The translations under genes and the position numbers were made by a program. From JBDROU01 sp043809745 [NCBI: bacterium] (GTDB lineage: Bacteria; Elusimicrobiota; JBDRMW01): a stretch of 64,000 nucleotides of DNA. The notes beneath the pieces were generated by a model that saw nothing but the letters and a program-made list of their open reading frames with translations, did not search any database and was not told the DNA's origin. Of the stretch, positions 45,448 through 54,248 are shown in pieces. The first letter of the stretch is position 1; each line of letters begins with the position of its first letter. Location: positions 1 through 64,000 of the forward strand of contig JBDROU010000033.1 in assembly GCA_043809745.1 (NCBI GenBank), given 5' to 3'.

Positions 45448-46484
45448 AATCGTTTAGGATTATTGTAAGTTTTATAATTTTTTTATGGATGGTTTTTGCC
45501 GCTAATAATGCCCTGAAATCTCAGGCCTCAAGGGGAGATATGGCAGCTGTAATCACAATGTTGTTAGGTAAAGTCTATTTGCAGCAAGCGGGTGCGGAGG
45601 AATGGGAAGTTGCCAAAAAGGGAGATTTTCTTTATGAAGGAGATTCCTTGAAAAGCGATGCCGGGTCAAAAGCGGCCATAACATTTGTGAATGGCATAGA
45701 AGTTAAGATGAATGAAAACTCCCTGTTTACTATTGATACTTCTAAAGCTTCAGAAAAAGGCAAAGGGAATACTGTAAGCATGACAGACGGTCAGATATGG
45801 TCCAGAACAATGAGAAAGGGAACCCAGTTCGATATAAATACTCCTGCGGCTACGGTTGCCATACGCGGTTCTACATTCGATGCAAAGTCTTCAAAAAGTC
45901 TCTTAAAGGTTAAGTGTTACGACGGTCACGGATATGTGGAAAATAAATATGGCAAGACGGATCTTAAAGAGGGTGAAAAATCAACGGCCTCTTTAGGTAA
46001 GCCCCCGACGCCGGCAAAGCAGATTACTGAAAAAGATAAAGAAAAATGGCAAAAGGAAGTTAAGGCGAAGGGCGGCATATATATTGAACCGCTGGATAAT
46101 GTGTCCCCTAAGAGTGAGGAAGCATTTAAACTGTCTATTGAAGCACTGGACGACTCAGGTGAACTTATAGAGGATTTTGCGGAAATAATTACATTAACTA
46201 CCAATAACAGGCTTATAAGTTTCTCCGGCAATCAGAAAACCTGGAAAGAAAGGGTCTCATTCAAGCTGCGGGGAGGCAAGGGAATCATATATACAAAGGC
46301 ATCCAAAGCAGGTGTGTATCTGATTAATGCTGAGACCAATAAAGATTACGCGCCGGGTTTATTAAGATTAAATGTGAGAGCTGATAAGATAACCGAAACG
46401 GCTGCTGAAGAAAAGACGCTGGAACTTAATGTAGAAACAAAAGACGGAAAGCAGGAAACATTAAAAATAAAGTTAAAAAAGTAA
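45444..46484 (+). CDS. FecR-domain exported protein
   Basis: The 346-residue protein has a signal peptide or anchor (residues 4-27) and a FecR-type domain at about 30-180: GKVYLQQAGAEEWEVAKKGDF, FLYEGDSLKSDAGSKAAITF, EVKMNENSLFTI, then FDINTPAATVAIRGSTF, the most typical stretch, and YGKTDLKEGEKS. The remaining half is beta-rich with an Ig-like segment (LSIEALDDSGELIEDFAEI). FecR domains occur both in anti-sigma proteins and in periplasmic structural proteins; with no sigma factor here and no cytoplasmic part, I infer a periplasmic role. Confidence 0.85.
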   Translation: MKSFRIIVSFIIFLWMVFAANNALKSQASRGDMAAVITMLLGKVYLQQAGAEEWEVAKKGDFLYEGDSLKSDAGSKAAITFVNGIEVKMNENSLFTIDTSKASEKGKGNTVSMTDGQIWSRTMRKGTQFDINTPAATVAIRGSTFDAKSSKSLLKVKCYDGHGYVENKYGKTDLKEGEKSTASLGKPPTPAKQITEKDKEKWQKEVKAKGGIYIEPLDNVSPKSEEAFKLSIEALDDSGELIEDFAEIITLTTNNRLISFSGNQKTWKERVSFKLRGGKGIIYTKASKAGVYLINAETNKDYAPGLLRLNVRADKITETAAEEKTLELNVETKDGKQETLKIKLKK

Positions 46485-46490
46485 CAGTAG

Positions 46491-47663
46491 TTGCCGAGAG
46501 AACAGGGGAAGGTCATCAGTAAGAAGTCATTATCAATCGGTGCGATAGTATTGAGCCTGGTTGGGGGTTGGGCTTTCTTTTATCTAAGGTATTCAACAGA
46601 CAGGGTGTCATTAGTAATTGGTACCGCAAAGAGCAATTACACTCCTGGTGAGACCGTAAAATGTGATGTGCAGCTTACCCCGCTTTCGCCCATACCTTAC
46701 AAAGGTCTACTTTCTGTTACTATCGTTGCGCCCGAAAGAGAATATATTATGCCTGCTTTATTCTATGATTTGAAAAATCTGGCGACTCAGAACAGGGTTC
46801 TTGAATTCGATATACCGGAAGATGAACCCTTCGGCAGGTACATAATTATGAGCAGATTTAAGCTTATACTTGATGATGAAGATATTCAGGACATTATCCA
46901 GCAGCAGAATTATTTCTATGTTAAAAAACCGGAGGTGCATGTTGAGAAATCTCCTGTGAAGGTTAGATCTAATCCGGAACAGCCTAAAAAAGCGAGAAAG
47001 TTTATGCCTTTGCCGGATTCAAATAATAAAGAAGGTTTGAAAATGGCGTTATATGCTGATGATATACTGGGCCAGTTTGCATTCGATGAAAAGATAGATT
47101 TAGGAGGAACAATAAAGAATTATTCAAAAAATAAAGTTAATGTGAATATTGAGCTTAGAGTTGTTCTTCCGGACTCAACAAAAAAGAGTTTTTCCGCGTT
47201 AGAAACCCTGCTGCCGGAAGAGACCAAGCATTTTAATTTTGTCTATGTTCCAAGCAAGGATAAATCTCCGGGGCGCTACACGGCAAGTTTTGAATTATAC
47301 AGTGACAACATCAGGCTGGATGCAACAGATGTAAATTTTTATCTCTTTGACAGGGAGCCTCAAGTAACATTGAAAAAATTTCCTTTTAAATCATTGGTCG
47401 GTAAAAAAGAAACAATAGAGATTGAAGCAAATGATGATAAGGAGATAAAAGAGGTAAGCATATTTTATTATCTGCCCCGTCAGAAGAAGATGGAAAAAGA
47501 AAATATGATCCTGATAAAAGGAGACAGGCTCAAAGGGATCTGGAAGTACAAAACCAAGGAGTTTGATGATACGGGAAAATATAAGTTCTATATCCTTGCA
47601 AAGGATAATTTTAATCAGGAATATCAAACAAAGATGTATTCGATGAAAATTAAAGAGGATTAA
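46491..47663 (+). CDS. membrane-anchored periplasmic beta-sandwich protein
   Basis: The frame opens with TTG at 46491, seven bases after the FecR-gene stop; no strong ribosome site is visible and the start is uncertain. There is one membrane span near residues 14-31, then an exported region with YTPGETVKCDVQL (an MG2-like strand pattern), an intervening basic linker (about 150-180), a CARDB-like domain (IDLGGTIKNYSKNKVNVNIEL) and a final Ig-like domain (KEVSIFYYLPRQ, KYKFYILAKDNFNQEYQ). No enzyme motif is seen. Its position between the FecR-domain protein and an outer-membrane barrel suggests a part that spans the periplasm. Confidence 0.7.
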   Translation: MPREQGKVISKKSLSIGAIVLSLVGGWAFFYLRYSTDRVSLVIGTAKSNYTPGETVKCDVQLTPLSPIPYKGLLSVTIVAPEREYIMPALFYDLKNLATQNRVLEFDIPEDEPFGRYIIMSRFKLILDDEDIQDIIQQQNYFYVKKPEVHVEKSPVKVRSNPEQPKKARKFMPLPDSNNKEGLKMALYADDILGQFAFDEKIDLGGTIKNYSKNKVNVNIELRVVLPDSTKKSFSALETLLPEETKHFNFVYVPSKDKSPGRYTASFELYSDNIRLDATDVNFYLFDREPQVTLKKFPFKSLVGKKETIEIEANDDKEIKEVSIFYYLPRQKKMEKENMILIKGDRLKGIWKYKTKEFDDTGKYKFYILAKDNFNQEYQTKMYSMKIKED

Positions 47664-47695
47664 AAAGTTGAAATGAAGGGTAATTGGATGGAAAG

Positions 47696-49606
47696 ATGAA
47701 GATAAAATCAAGATTTAATTCTGTGCTAAAACTAATATTTTCAGTGAGCATGATAATTGTATTTTACTCACAGGCATTTGCTGGGGATTCAGGACGCATA
47801 CAGCTGTCGATTCCCAGCCCGGATCCTACTTTAGCAGGCGAGAAGATGACATTCCAGGTTATAGCGGTTAATACCGGAACAGAGAAATGGCTTAAGAAAC
47901 AATATTTTATAGAAGTTGAAATATACGATGTCAATAAGGGATATGTGCTCAAGTCAAATCCATTGAGAGGCGGGGTGGATGTAAATCCTTCAAGCAACAT
48001 ACTCGCATATCTGCCTGTTGTTATACCGAACTATTTTGCGGGCCTTTATTATTATAAAGTTTTTTTAACGCACAATAAAGCACGGCTGGCTCATACAGAT
48101 TATATCCCGTTTAACGTGAATCCTCTGCCCATATCACCTCCGAAGATACCAAAGTTTAAGGTTGGCGGTAATATGGCGGTCTCGTACGAGTCCAATGATT
48201 CCAATGATTGGAATGATTACACGGCAAATGTCAGCCTTAATTTAATAGGCAGGGTGATGGATAGAAGCTTTCTTTTTAACATGTATACTATTTCTGATCA
48301 GAATGACGGGCTTGATATATATACTATTCTTTTTAGTTTTTACGGAACTAACACCACAATAAACGCGGGTGATATTCAGCCTGAATTTTCTACTCTTTCT
48401 CTTTACGGCGCAGGGATGAAAGGTGCCGAACTGCTCTATAATTACGGGAAGTTCACTACAGATATAATCAGCGCGCGCATAACGGATTCTGAAGAAGGAA
48501 GCGGTGAAACGGATGGTATATACCGGAGAATGCTCTATGGTGTACGCCAGGGGATGGATTTGCCATTCAATATTAATGCCGGTGTAAATTATGTGCGCAG
48601 CGAAGATGCCGAGAGTTCATTGGATGTTACAGGTCCAACTCTTACGCCCGAAGAGAATTCTGTGGCTGGAGGTGATGTGACATTCCAGCTTATGCAGGGC
48701 GTTAAACTCAAAGGTGATTTCCAGAGCAGTAAATATTTTGCAAATACAAAAAGCACAAACTCTGCACTGAGTGACAGCGCGTATAGAGTGAATCTTGAGA
48801 TTGAATATCCTAGGGTCTTAATTAATACATATTTTGAAAACATAAATCCCGAGTTTTACGCATTTGGAGTTCCGGATGCGGATAATGACCGGCAGACTTA
48901 TGATGCATATGGTGAGTCAGACCTGTTCGATTTTCTAAACCTTTCTCTCGGTTTCAACCAGTATCATAATAATCTGGAAAATACAGAGGAATACACAACT
49001 ACCCAGAAAACATCAAACGGCGGCCTTGTATTCACCTTCCCCTGGAATGGGGGAGCCTCCGTTAATTACAGTAAGAGTGAGGCCTTCGCTGACGACAGCA
49101 CATTGCTGGATAACTCTTCATTAAGCATGACTTACGGGGCGAATCAAAGTTTTTTAGGGCAGAGCGTAAGCGCCTATCTTCAGAGCACCGAGTTTGAAGA
49201 TATGACGGACAGCTCCGATGATCTGGAAACTCAGACTATAGGCACAACATTAAACCTAAATTTTAAAGATATTGTTACAGCTTCTCTGGGAGTATCGTTG
49301 ACCGAGATCACAGATATAGTGCAAAATACGGTTGAGGATACAAATTCATTCAGCGTTTCGCTGAGCTACATCGTATTAAAGGACAAGCTGAGCTCCCAGT
49401 TATGGGGATACCTTACAACCGATGCAGATGATACTGAAACAATAAATACCAGCGAGCAAAAGATCAATCTCGAATTCACGTATCAGCTTAATCCGCAGAC
49501 AGCTGTTACTTTGGGCGGCGGCCAGCTGGATTATAAAGATGAAATTGAACCGTTAAATGACAAGGATGAAGTTAGCGCAAATATCAGAGTTTCGTACAGT
49601 TTTTAA
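47696..49606 (+). CDS. outer-membrane beta-barrel with N-terminal Ig-like domain
   Basis: The start is ATG 47696 (an in-frame TTG at 47684 is less likely). The 636-residue product has a signal peptide ending near SQAFAG, a periplasmic beta-sandwich at about 35-145 (DPTLAGEKMTFQVIAVNTG), a proline-rich hinge (PLPISPPKIPKF), and then about 480 residues of alternating hydrophobic strands with acidic turns. The last strand is SANIRVSYSF with a terminal Phe, as BAM substrates require. I infer a barrel of roughly 20 or more strands; no family is recognised. It is the only obvious outer-membrane pore in the motor operon. Confidence 0.78.
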   Translation: MKIKSRFNSVLKLIFSVSMIIVFYSQAFAGDSGRIQLSIPSPDPTLAGEKMTFQVIAVNTGTEKWLKKQYFIEVEIYDVNKGYVLKSNPLRGGVDVNPSSNILAYLPVVIPNYFAGLYYYKVFLTHNKARLAHTDYIPFNVNPLPISPPKIPKFKVGGNMAVSYESNDSNDWNDYTANVSLNLIGRVMDRSFLFNMYTISDQNDGLDIYTILFSFYGTNTTINAGDIQPEFSTLSLYGAGMKGAELLYNYGKFTTDIISARITDSEEGSGETDGIYRRMLYGVRQGMDLPFNINAGVNYVRSEDAESSLDVTGPTLTPEENSVAGGDVTFQLMQGVKLKGDFQSSKYFANTKSTNSALSDSAYRVNLEIEYPRVLINTYFENINPEFYAFGVPDADNDRQTYDAYGESDLFDFLNLSLGFNQYHNNLENTEEYTTTQKTSNGGLVFTFPWNGGASVNYSKSEAFADDSTLLDNSSLSMTYGANQSFLGQSVSAYLQSTEFEDMTDSSDDLETQTIGTTLNLNFKDIVTASLGVSLTEITDIVQNTVEDTNSFSVSLSYIVLKDKLSSQLWGYLTTDADDTETINTSEQKINLEFTYQLNPQTAVTLGGGQLDYKDEIEPLNDKDEVSANIRVSYSF

Positions 49607-49669
49607 AAAAATATTATGAAAGCACAAGAATACTTGAAAAATACTTTAATATGCCTTAGGGGAGGAAAA

Positions 49670-51112
49670 GTGAGAAAATTAATTATTGTTTTATGGATAT
49701 GTGTGTTTGTCGCGGGGTTCTTCGATTATGTATTTTCTGAGATAAACGAGGCGAGTATAGAAACCCGCATCGCGCTCGAGACAAGCCTCGAAACCAGGCT
49801 GAAGAATATTATTTCGGAGATTGTAGGTTCAGATAAGGTCATAGTTGTTGTTAATGCCCTCTTGTATGCCGAGAAGCAGGAAAAATCATTGAAAAATATT
49901 GTAAAGAAGAAAACGAAAGAGGCTGCAATAATACTGCCGGGTGTGCCTGTAGAGAACAAACTGGATAACAGCAAAGATGATATACCATTGTTGGCTCCAT
50001 TAACATTTCAAGAAACCAGAACATCAATTAAACGGATAAACTCCACCATTCTTTTAGATAAATCCGTAAGCGCAGCTACGGTGCCTGTTGTTGCTCAAGT
50101 AGCGGGATCTATGCTCGGCCTTGATCCGGATAGAGGCGACACGCTCGAGGTCAAACGCATATCATTCGGTAAAGCTATGTTTGATTGGAAGAGTTTGCTT
50201 AAAACACCTGATATTTATATTGTAAGCGCTATAGCGCTTGGTGTGCTTGTTTTCTTCTTTGGCGCCGTATTTTCATTCGGCCCGTTAAGAAAGTTTTTCT
50301 CGAATCTTATTGCCTATATGAAAGCAAGAAATGAAAAAGAAAGCGGTGAAGGGGCGACTCTGAGACAGGAATCATCTGCTTCCAGAGCAGCCGTAGGGGG
50401 TGTAAGCTTCGGTGGAGGTGCTTCTCCGTCGGGCGGCGGATTATTTGGCGGGACAACTGGAGGAAAGCCATTTTCGTTCATTAATGAGAGCCATATAAAT
50501 GATTTGATTTATTTAGCTAAACAAGCAACACCGGAGGAGATCGCTACAATAATAAATTATCTAAATCCCGCATTCACAGCCAGGGTGATGGTTACGCTCG
50601 AAGAAGATGTACAGGAGAAAGTAACCGAACACTTGGCTGCCGTAAAAGAATACTCAAAAGAGGATATAAAAACACTCGAGGATAAAATAAAGAGTAAACT
50701 TGATTATTTAGTTGGCGGGGAAGAGAGATTGACAGCCATGATGGGGTTTTTTGATAGAGAGCTGCAAACAAAGATGCTAAATCAGTTAAACGAATCTCAT
50801 TCGGATATGGCTTCGAGGATAAGAAAGACTATATTTAATTTTGAAAATCTTGTAAATCTTGAACCAAAGATAGTTCAGATGATTATAAGAAATATCAATC
50901 CCGGTGTTTTTGCGCAGGTATTAAAATCAACTCATGGAAACTTTCAGGAAAAGCTTTTATCCATGCTGCCTGAAGGCCAGTCCGAAAGGTTGAAACAGGA
51001 GATGCTGCTTGCAAAACCGCTGTCCAAAAAAAGAATTGAGGATGAGAAAAGGGTTATCGTTAATCTTGTTAAGAGTTTTGAACAGCAGGGTATTATTGAA
51101 TTGAATAAGTAG
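49670..51112 (+). CDS. FliF-FliG fusion: rotor protein of a flagellar-type motor
   Basis: GTG 49670 follows AGGGGAGG (49658-49665) by four bases and starts right at the membrane anchor; the ATG at 49616 adds 18 residues and lacks such a site. Seen in the 480-residue product: membrane span 3-20; a FliF C-terminal (RBM3-like) periplasmic domain with IVGSDKVIVVVNALL, RINSTILLDKSV and LDPDRGDTLEVKRISFG; a second span about 184-203; a Gly/Ser-rich linker 240-268; then FliG middle (about 272-340) and C-terminal domains (about 350-480) with IFNFENLVNLEPKIVQMI, VLKSTHGNFQEKLL and the closing VKSFEQQGIIEL. FliF RBM1/RBM2 and FliG-N are absent. The EHPQR-type FliM site is not recognisable. MotA follows 46 bases later. 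Confidence 0.85.
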   Translation: MRKLIIVLWICVFVAGFFDYVFSEINEASIETRIALETSLETRLKNIISEIVGSDKVIVVVNALLYAEKQEKSLKNIVKKKTKEAAIILPGVPVENKLDNSKDDIPLLAPLTFQETRTSIKRINSTILLDKSVSAATVPVVAQVAGSMLGLDPDRGDTLEVKRISFGKAMFDWKSLLKTPDIYIVSAIALGVLVFFFGAVFSFGPLRKFFSNLIAYMKARNEKESGEGATLRQESSASRAAVGGVSFGGGASPSGGGLFGGTTGGKPFSFINESHINDLIYLAKQATPEEIATIINYLNPAFTARVMVTLEEDVQEKVTEHLAAVKEYSKEDIKTLEDKIKSKLDYLVGGEERLTAMMGFFDRELQTKMLNQLNESHSDMASRIRKTIFNFENLVNLEPKIVQMIIRNINPGVFAQVLKSTHGNFQEKLLSMLPEGQSERLKQEMLLAKPLSKKRIEDEKRVIVNLVKSFEQQGIIELNK

Positions 51113-51158
51113 GTTAATATGATTCTTTGCAAAATAGTTTTTTAGGGGGAATAAATTT

Positions 51159-51941
51159 ATGGATTTAATGACAATATTCGGCTTCTTGCTCGGAGGCGGA
51201 GCTGCCGTCTACGTAATGTGGAAAGGCGAGATTTTATATCTGTTAATCAATTTAGACGCTGCTATTTTGGTTATAGGAGGGACACTGGGCGCTACACTAA
51301 TCACCTATCCCTGGAGAATACTGAAGCAGGCATTTATCGCGTTCTGGATGATATTTTTCCCAAAAAGAAGACAAAGCCCCGCCAAAACTATAAAGATGAT
51401 GGTAGAGCTTGCGGAAAAAGCAAAAACAACCGGTATTCATTCTCTCCTGGATGATATGACGGATAAAAGAAATGCTTTTTTGCAGGAAGGTATACAGATG
51501 CTCGTAGATGATCTGGAACCGGATATCATACGGGATAATTTAGAAAAGGATATTACATTTATCAGGAGGAGACACCAGCAAATTGGCAATGTATTCAAGA
51601 CAATGGGGACATACTCCCCAATATTTGGTTTATTAGGAACACTTATAGGTGTGGTGCAGGTCTTGAGGAATTTAACGGATCCTTCAAGTATGGGCCGTTC
51701 AATGGCTATAGCTGTTACGACCACATTTTACGGTATCTTCTTGGCAAATTTTGTGTTTTTACCGATTTCCGGAAAACTTGGCACTCATACTGAGGATGAA
51801 CTATTGGTAAAAGAAGTAATAGTTGAGGGGCTTCTTGCTATACAGAAAGGCGATATACCTATGATAGTAAGCAAGAAATTGGAGACATTCCTGTCTCATG
51901 CCGTAAGAACAAGAGAGATAAAAAATAAAAAGGGTGTGTAA
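51159..51941 (+). CDS. motA: MotA-family stator protein
   Basis: The 260-residue protein has the four-span MotA/PomA layout: spans near 5-22, 30-50, 150-172 and 182-203, with a large cytoplasmic loop between the second and third. The loop has IIRDNLEKDITFIRRRH, carrying the Arg and Glu positions that interact with FliG charges in E. coli. The prolines needed for ion flow are present in SPIFGLLGTLIGVV and FLPISGKL. A ribosome site AGGGGG lies about nine bases before the ATG. It follows the FliF-FliG fusion and is one base from the motB-like gene. There is no ExbB-type three-span pattern, which argues against a Tol/Exb motor. Confidence 0.92.
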   Translation: MDLMTIFGFLLGGGAAVYVMWKGEILYLLINLDAAILVIGGTLGATLITYPWRILKQAFIAFWMIFFPKRRQSPAKTIKMMVELAEKAKTTGIHSLLDDMTDKRNAFLQEGIQMLVDDLEPDIIRDNLEKDITFIRRRHQQIGNVFKTMGTYSPIFGLLGTLIGVVQVLRNLTDPSSMGRSMAIAVTTTFYGIFLANFVFLPISGKLGTHTEDELLVKEVIVEGLLAIQKGDIPMIVSKKLETFLSHAVRTREIKNKKGV

Positions 51942-51942
51942 T

Positions 51943-52611
51943 ATGATCTTAAGAAGTATTAGATTTTATCAGCAGAAGATTAAGGAAGATGCAATCTGGC
52001 TTACAATATACTCTGATTTAATGACTAATCTTATGCTCTTCTTTTTGTTGATGTTCGGTCTCTCTAGGATGCCGCCTGAGATGAGGGCAAAGATTGCGGA
52101 AGGTGTGCAGAATAATTTTAGGGCTCAGCCTATGGATGCAAACTTAAAAAGAATAATAAAGAGGTTCAGGGAAGAGGAATCAGTATTTCAAATGAAAGAA
52201 GTGATAGAGAAGAAAGAGTTGGAATCTTTTACTAAGTTAGAGGTTGATGAAGAACGCATTAAATTAACCTTAAGGGACCCTGTGCTTTTTGCGCCGGGTG
52301 ATGCAAAAATAAGTAAAGAAAAAGCGGGTTCCTTTATGCGGGAGCTGGCCGCTATATTTCAGGGGCTGCCCAATCAAATAATCATAGAAGGTCATACAGA
52401 CAGTATGCCGGTTAAATCAGGAAAATATAAAAATAATTGGGAACTTTCAGTTGCCAGAGCGCTTAGTGTTGAGGAAATATTGGAGGAGAACGGGGTAGAC
52501 CCGCAATTCTTAGGGGTTGCGGGTTACGCCGAGTATGCCCCGCTCTTTCCAAATGCAACAAAGGTTGGCAGGTCGTTTAATAGAAGAGTTGAGATATCGA
52601 TTGTTCGGTAA
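51943..52611 (+). CDS. motB: MotB-family stator protein with ion-binding Asp
   Basis: The start ATG 51943 comes one base after the motA stop. The 222-residue product has a short cytoplasmic N-terminus, one span (about 19-42) reading IYSDLMTNLMLFFLLMF, and a C-terminal OmpA-like peptidoglycan-binding domain (about 100-222) with IEGHTDSMPVKSGKYKNNWELS and GVAGYAEYAPLFP. Asp25 (codon 52015-52017) is at the position of the proton-carrying Asp of MotB. The linker between span and OmpA domain is helical and charged and could hold the plug. Confidence 0.9.
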   Translation: MILRSIRFYQQKIKEDAIWLTIYSDLMTNLMLFFLLMFGLSRMPPEMRAKIAEGVQNNFRAQPMDANLKRIIKRFREEESVFQMKEVIEKKELESFTKLEVDEERIKLTLRDPVLFAPGDAKISKEKAGSFMRELAAIFQGLPNQIIIEGHTDSMPVKSGKYKNNWELSVARALSVEEILEENGVDPQFLGVAGYAEYAPLFPNATKVGRSFNRRVEISIVR

Positions 52612-52635
52612 AGTATTGTTAATAAAGATAAAAAT

Positions 52636-53373
52636 ATGAAATTATCAGTGGATTCGATTCGCAAATTAATAAGAAGAAGATTGTTCGAGGCGCAGGAACA
52701 GGACGTGGATCCAAATATGTGGATGATCCCGTATGTGAATCTCATGACAATACTGATGATATTTTTCCTAATATTATACGCTTTTAATAATTTAAATAAG
52801 ACAGCTTATGAAAAAACAATACTTACAATTAAAGCTAATGTCGCGGATAAAGAAGAGCAGGCTAAAAAGATAAAGGAGCTTGAAAGCATAAGCAATTTTG
52901 AAAAATATATCTGGAATAACAGATTAAATAAGTTTATTGAACTGGCGCTGGATACTCAAAAAGTAATAATAACATTAAGGGAGCCTATTTTGTTTGATAA
53001 AGGTAAAGCAGAACTAAAAGATACTGCATTCGACCATTTAAGGGAGGTTGCGGAATTCATAAAAAACACTCCCGGTAAAGTAAATGTTGAAGGACATACA
53101 GATGATCTGCCGATTAGAACGGGTGAATATAAAAATAATTGGGAGCTGGCCGCGGCAAGGGCGTACAGCATAGTGGAGCATTTTACAGGAGAAGCATATA
53201 AGGATCCGGTTACCGGTGAAGCATATTTTAATCCGGGCAGGTTTTCGATACTTTCCTTCTCTTATTTTCAACCGGTGGCAGTGAACGATTCGGACGAGAA
53301 TAGAATCAAGAATAGAAGGATAGAGATAACTATAAAGAAAGATGAACCGACTATAGATAAGCCGACTACATAG
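52636..53373 (+). CDS. MotB-like protein with Asn at the ion-binding position
   Basis: This 245-residue paralogue of the preceding protein has one span (about 29-51) and a C-terminal OmpA-like domain (VEGHTDDLPIRTGEYKNNWELA, with an insertion before the final NRRIEITI). In the span, PYVNLMTILMIFFLILY aligns directly with YSDLMTNLMLFFLLMF of MotB, placing Asn35 (codon AAT, 52738-52740) where the proton-carrying Asp should be. On its own it should not conduct ions by the usual mechanism. It lies 24 bases after motB, so a mixed MotB pair in one stator, or a structural wall anchor, is plausible. Confidence 0.85.
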   Translation: MKLSVDSIRKLIRRRLFEAQEQDVDPNMWMIPYVNLMTILMIFFLILYAFNNLNKTAYEKTILTIKANVADKEEQAKKIKELESISNFEKYIWNNRLNKFIELALDTQKVIITLREPILFDKGKAELKDTAFDHLREVAEFIKNTPGKVNVEGHTDDLPIRTGEYKNNWELAAARAYSIVEHFTGEAYKDPVTGEAYFNPGRFSILSFSYFQPVAVNDSDENRIKNRRIEITIKKDEPTIDKPTT

Positions 53374-53381
53374 GAGATGTT

Positions 53382-54248
53382 ATGTTGTTAAAAAAGATAC
53401 TAATAATGTCCAGCATTGTTTTTATAATAGGTATAAATATTAGTTTTGCGCAGGATAGCGGCATGAGCCCACAAGAGAAGCATGCAAGGTTGGAATATCT
53501 CTACAGAACCGCGATGGATTACTTTAAACAGGGAAAGTATTCAAATGCGATTTACTACTGGCAGGCCATCTTAAATCTCGATCCAACTCAAACCCAGCCG
53601 GAAAAACAAATAAAAGAAGCACGTAATATGATTAAAAGCCAGACGGACCCAGTATATGAAGAGGTCAGAAGGCTTTATAAAAAAGGAGAATATGTGCTCT
53701 CTCAGGAGAAAATACTTGTCTTGCTGGATATTGATTCGGCTAATCAATACTACCGTAAGTTATATAACAAGCTTCAGGAAGTAGTGGAGATCTTTTCGGT
53801 CTTAAACAAGGATGATAAAGTTTCAAGTTTACTCAGGAAAGCAGTAGTTTACTACTTGGACAAAAAAACAAATATACGCTATTCATATATTTTCTGCAGA
53901 TATGCGGCTGAATTATCCAAAGATAACCAGGCCGCGCTGGAATTTAAAAGGATATTGGAAGAAAACTATACTGAGATTACAGAAAAAGAAAGTTCAATTG
54001 AAGGCATGAATTTTATCGAACAATCGCTTTTTGTAGCTCTTGACCATATACGAAAAGGACGCTACGATTTGGCCATAGGTAAATGTAATGATGTACTGCT
54101 GGTAGAACCGGACAACATACTCGCCTTAAAGAGATTGGGCTCTGCGTACTATATGATGAAAAAGAAGGACAAAAGCAGTGAGATTTGGGAAAAAGCCCTT
54201 AAGTTAAGCCCTAATGACGCAGAATTAAAGAAATTCCTTAATAAATGA
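53382..54248 (+). CDS. exported TPR protein
   Basis: The 288-residue product has a signal peptide (cleavage near ISFAQD, about residue 23), then helical repeats. Clear tetratricopeptide units are YLYRTAMDYFKQGKYSNAIYYW near residue 40 and the pair starting VALDHIRKGRYDLAIGKCND near 218, followed by LKRLGSAYYMMKKKDKSSEIW. The middle is less regular. TPR proteins act as scaffolds, so a periplasmic assembly role for the motor or barrel is likely. It overlaps the cyclase gene by four bases. Confidence 0.85.
   Translation: MLLKKILIMSSIVFIIGINISFAQDSGMSPQEKHARLEYLYRTAMDYFKQGKYSNAIYYWQAILNLDPTQTQPEKQIKEARNMIKSQTDPVYEEVRRLYKKGEYVLSQEKILVLLDIDSANQYYRKLYNKLQEVVEIFSVLNKDDKVSSLLRKAVVYYLDKKTNIRYSYIFCRYAAELSKDNQAALEFKRILEENYTEITEKESSIEGMNFIEQSLFVALDHIRKGRYDLAIGKCNDVLLVEPDNILALKRLGSAYYMMKKKDKSSEIWEKALKLSPNDAELKKFLNK

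Noticed and set aside
45444-46484. FecR as an anti-sigma factor of a TonB signalling system
   Set aside because: No sigma factor or TonB receptor gene is nearby and the protein lacks a cytoplasmic anti-sigma segment.
51943-52611. Flagellar operon
   Set aside because: Only rotor and stator parts are present; no filament, hook, rod, export or switch genes were found in the window.
51159-53373. ExbB/ExbD or TolQ/TolR motor instead of MotA/MotB
   Set aside because: MotA shows four spans with the MotA loop and proline motifs, and both partners carry OmpA-like domains, which ExbD/TolR lack.
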